Shown piece by piece: positions 6,024-7,534 of a stretch of 7,534 nt of DNA (position 1 is the stretch's first letter; each line of letters opens with the position of its first letter). Source of the DNA: RGIG7213 sp045124505 (GTDB taxonomy: Bacteria; Bacillota; Clostridia; Oscillospirales; CAG-272); contig JBGVLZ010000080.1 of assembly GCA_045124505.1 (NCBI GenBank), positions 1 through 7,534 on the forward strand, given 5' to 3'. The position numbers and the translations under genes are program-made. Under the pieces are notes generated by a model. The model saw only the letters and a list, made by a program, of their open reading frames with translations. It was not told the origin of the DNA and made no database searches.

Positions 6024-6956
6024 ATGAAAAGAATTTTGATCTTGTGTGCGGTTATTTCCGCACTTACTTTAAACACTTTTGCGTACAGCGCATTTTTTAC
6101 TCTGTCGGGCGAAAGCGTGACTGAGGATCCGTTTTTCAAGGTGCGTATTTCAGCACGTATTTCGAAAACGGATCTTCCAAATGATGAAACAGATGTAATT
6201 CCTCCCGATATTACAGACGTGACAGACCTGATTACGGATGTGCCGGGTGTGGAAGAAACGCTTACAGACGAAATCACAGACTGGGAAATTCCGTCATCCG
6301 ATACGGAAAATACGGTATTTTTCACCGAAACATCGGAAGACACATACACGGATACCGACAGCGGTACAGCTTTGAATTTGGGTGTTTTCGGCGGTGAGGG
6401 CACGATAGTTTTCGATAAAGCGAAGCTGAAAATAGTTTCGGTGTCGCCCTGCGCTGCCGAAGGAATAACCGTAGAGCACGGAAACGCAGGCGGATTTTAC
6501 CGTTTTATGTTTTATTCCGATAAAGAAATGCAGGACGATATTCCGCTTATGGATATAGAATTTCAGATGCTGACGGGCGAAGGGACTGCATCCGTTATAA
6601 TTGCAGAGGGGCTTTTTTCCGACGGCAGCTTTGATACACCCTCGGAAAACGTGTCGTTTACAGCCGTTTATGAAACGGGCGGTGTAAATCCGCCGTCAAC
6701 GCAAAGACCGCAGGACTCTCTTGACTTGCCTGAGACATCAGTCATTTTCGAATCATCTGAAAACACTGAGGAAAATGATACGGACACACAGGAAAACGAT
6801 GACACGCAGACAGATGACCGTTCAGCGGCATCGTCGGAAATTCCCGGCGGTACGGATAAAAAATCGGTCCTGCCCGTGATAATTGCCGTCACAGCTGTAG
6901 CTGTTGTCGCTGTCGGTACGGCGGTCATACTGATATTTAAGAAAACGAAAAAATAA
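6024..6956 (+). CDS. Membrane-anchored cohesin-like protein with acidic Thr/Asp-rich insertion
   Basis: The 310-residue product has a signal peptide (cleavage near residue 20-23). FTLSGESVTEDPFFKVRISA (25-44) resembles the first cohesin strand pair. Residues about 48-112 are an acidic Thr/Asp-rich stretch with repeated TDV/ITD. The cohesin core then resumes: LNLGVFGGEGTIVFDKAKLK (117-136), YRFMFYSDKEMQDDIPLMDIEF (159-180), GEGTASVIIAEG (185-196). A second acidic Ser/Thr linker (about 222-276) leads to one membrane helix (282-305) and a KKTKK tail, so the protein should be anchored in the cytoplasmic membrane facing out. No sortase motif is seen. The cohesin call is moderate because the fold is split by the insertion; a related carbohydrate-binding or Ig-like beta-sandwich is the alternative. 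Position four bases behind a dockerin gene strongly supports it. The ribosome site is weak, consistent with coupled translation. Confidence 0.75.
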   Translation: MKRILILCAVISALTLNTFAYSAFFTLSGESVTEDPFFKVRISARISKTDLPNDETDVIPPDITDVTDLITDVPGVEETLTDEITDWEIPSSDTENTVFFTETSEDTYTDTDSGTALNLGVFGGEGTIVFDKAKLKIVSVSPCAAEGITVEHGNAGGFYRFMFYSDKEMQDDIPLMDIEFQMLTGEGTASVIIAEGLFSDGSFDTPSENVSFTAVYETGGVNPPSTQRPQDSLDLPETSVIFESSENTEENDTDTQENDDTQTDDRSAASSEIPGGTDKKSVLPVIIAVTAVAVVAVGTAVILIFKKTKK

Positions 6957-6971
6957 TTTGCAGTATATTTA

Positions 6972-7035
6972 ATAAACAAAGGTACAGATGATTCGCAAAA
7001 TGATTTTCCGAATCATCTGTATCTTTTTTGTTTAT
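6972..7035. terminator. Strong extended terminator after the cohesin gene
   Basis: TACAGATGATTCG (6983-6995) pairs perfectly with CGAATCATCTGTA (7009-7021), extendable by a G-T and a G-C pair, and is followed by TTTTTT (7024-7029). The flanks also pair: ATAAACAAA (6972-6980) with TTTGTTTAT (7027-7035), leaving three unpaired Ts. The opposite strand has a matching T-rich tail, so it could stop transcription both ways. The MITE-like element begins ten bases further on. Confidence 0.88.
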
Positions 7036-7044
7036 CGAAAGAGG

Positions 7045-7238
7045 TTGGCTCATTTAAGGAAATATATGGTAAACTTTGTAGGGACGACCATTGGTCGTCC
7101 GCCTCGAAATGTATAAAAATACTAAAAGCGGGAGTGCGCAGTTCGCATACGAACTGATTGCACTCCCCTACAGAATAAATATTCAAAAAAAATACATGGG
7201 GCGACTTATTTTGGGAGTTATTTCCTTAAATGAGCCAA
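7045..7238 (+). mobile_element. MITE-like 194-bp element with perfect 20-bp terminal inverted repeats
   Basis: The ends TTGGCTCATTTAAGGAAATA (7045-7064) and TATTTCCTTAAATGAGCCAA (7219-7238) are exact reverse complements. Pairing continues outside as GAGG.../...CTC with a small offset. Inside are a 9-bp palindrome GGACGACCA/TGGTCGTCC (7082-7090, 7092-7100) and a compound hairpin. The compound hairpin has GGGAGTGC (7130-7137) with GCACTCCC (7160-7167) enclosing CAGTTCG (7139-7145) with CGAACTG (7150-7156). TGTAGGG (7077-7083) and CCCTACA (7166-7172) form a further nested pair. There is no credible gene and no transposase; a short open frame inside has no ribosome site. A clear target-site duplication is not visible. 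The partial inverted copy at 1-101 shows that the unit is dispersed. Confidence 0.75.
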
Positions 7239-7242
7239 CACC

Positions 7243-7378
7243 TCCAAAGAGGCTTTTGCCGATGAGTAATCCCGCTGCAGCGTAAGCCTTCCCCCATCAC
7301 TTGACAAAGTCAAGTGATGGGGGACAGTGTGGCAACGAGATTGCGCAACAAGTTACGCAACTCGGACGGATGAGGTGT
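7243..7378 (+). repeat. Dispersed intergenic repeat module, right copy (direct repeat of 109-243)
   Basis: Nearly identical to 109-243. Its hairpin is even longer here: CCCCCATCACTTGAC (7291-7305) with GTCAAGTGATGGGGG (7309-7323), 15 perfect pairs around AAA. The following 43 bases (7379-7421) differ completely from the left array and include a small ACCAC/GTGGT hairpin. GGATGAGGTG near 7368-7377 can also pair imperfectly with CACTCCTCATCC near 7393. Confidence 0.85.
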
Positions 7379-7421
7379 TTTATGTTCAAATCCACTCCTC
7401 ATCCACCACTATCGTGGTCCC

Positions 7422-7534
7422 CCTTCTCCCGCAGGAGAAGGCTTGGGTTCTGTGTAGCCACATCTGTGGCGGTAGGGCGTCGCTTGCAAGTGTAAAATGC
7501 TTCGCTGGGCTTTCAGCCCAGCCGGTAATAAGCC
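7422..7534 (+). repeat. Second dispersed repeat module, right copy, running to the window edge
   Basis: Collinear with 360-471. Hairpins are CCTTCTCC/GGAGAAGG (7422-7429, 7434-7441), GCCACA/TGTGGC, and CTGGGCT/AGCCCAG near 7505-7521. In the last hairpin the two arms differ from the left copy (GTGGGCT/AGCCCCG), so the right copy pairs better. An open frame spanning this stretch lacks a ribosome site and is not counted as a gene. Confidence 0.8.

Noticed and set aside
5996..6403. 135-residue - strand open frame rich in Ser and Val
   Set aside because: Antisense of the cohesin gene's acidic repeat region, and it crosses the junction between two coupled genes.
7091..7495. Two 64-residue open frames in the right repeat array
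   Set aside because: They run through palindromes and repeat modules, have no ribosome sites, and one would span the MITE-like terminus; the left repeat copies do not preserve them.
109..7534. Circular element or composite transposon bounded by the direct repeats
   Set aside because: The two arrays differ by an insert, indels and element orientation, so they are not an overlap from a circle, and no transposase, integrase or replication gene is present.

Overview
The window looks like a chromosomal segment of a low-to-mid GC, Gram-positive anaerobe of the class Clostridia. An Oscillospiraceae/Ruminococcus-type gut or rumen lineage seems likely. The reasons are strong purine-rich Shine-Dalgarno sites, sigma-A-like promoters, a dockerin/cohesin pair, a short formate/nitrite-type channel, a SLOG/DUF1273 protein, and hairpin-rich intergenic repeats. 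The assignment is by gene content and style only.

Layout. Positions 1-510 are a mosaic of short palindromic repeats with no credible gene. Next comes a two-gene + strand operon: an E2-fold acyltransferase-like protein lacking the catalytic His (631-1464), then a formate/nitrite transporter family channel one base downstream (1466-2092). Two hairpins at 2114-2193 separate it from a convergent - strand operon. That operon is transcribed 3743 to 2212 from a consensus promoter: a conserved small protein of unknown function overlaps by ATGA a secreted lipoprotein-type DNA/RNA endonuclease with a Thr/Gln/Pro/Glu tandem-repeat linker. A SLOG (DUF1273) protein is transcribed divergently at 3854-4393.

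The most interesting part is the operon at 4628-6956. Its first gene encodes a secreted transglutaminase-like protein (Cys222/His252/Asp267) ending in a two-repeat type I dockerin. Four bases downstream is a secreted protein with a cohesin-like fold, a long acidic Thr/Asp-rich insertion, and a C-terminal membrane anchor. Together they read as a self-contained surface module: a membrane-held cohesin receptor and its enzyme partner, with no polysaccharide-degrading gene in view. The operon ends at a strong bidirectional-looking hairpin (6972-7035).

Positions 7045-7534 return to the repeat mosaic. A 194-bp MITE-like element with perfect 20-bp terminal inverted repeats (7045-7238) is followed by the same repeat modules seen at the left end. 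At the left end the MITE-like copy is in the opposite orientation but abuts the same downstream module. No transposase, RNA gene or CRISPR array was seen.
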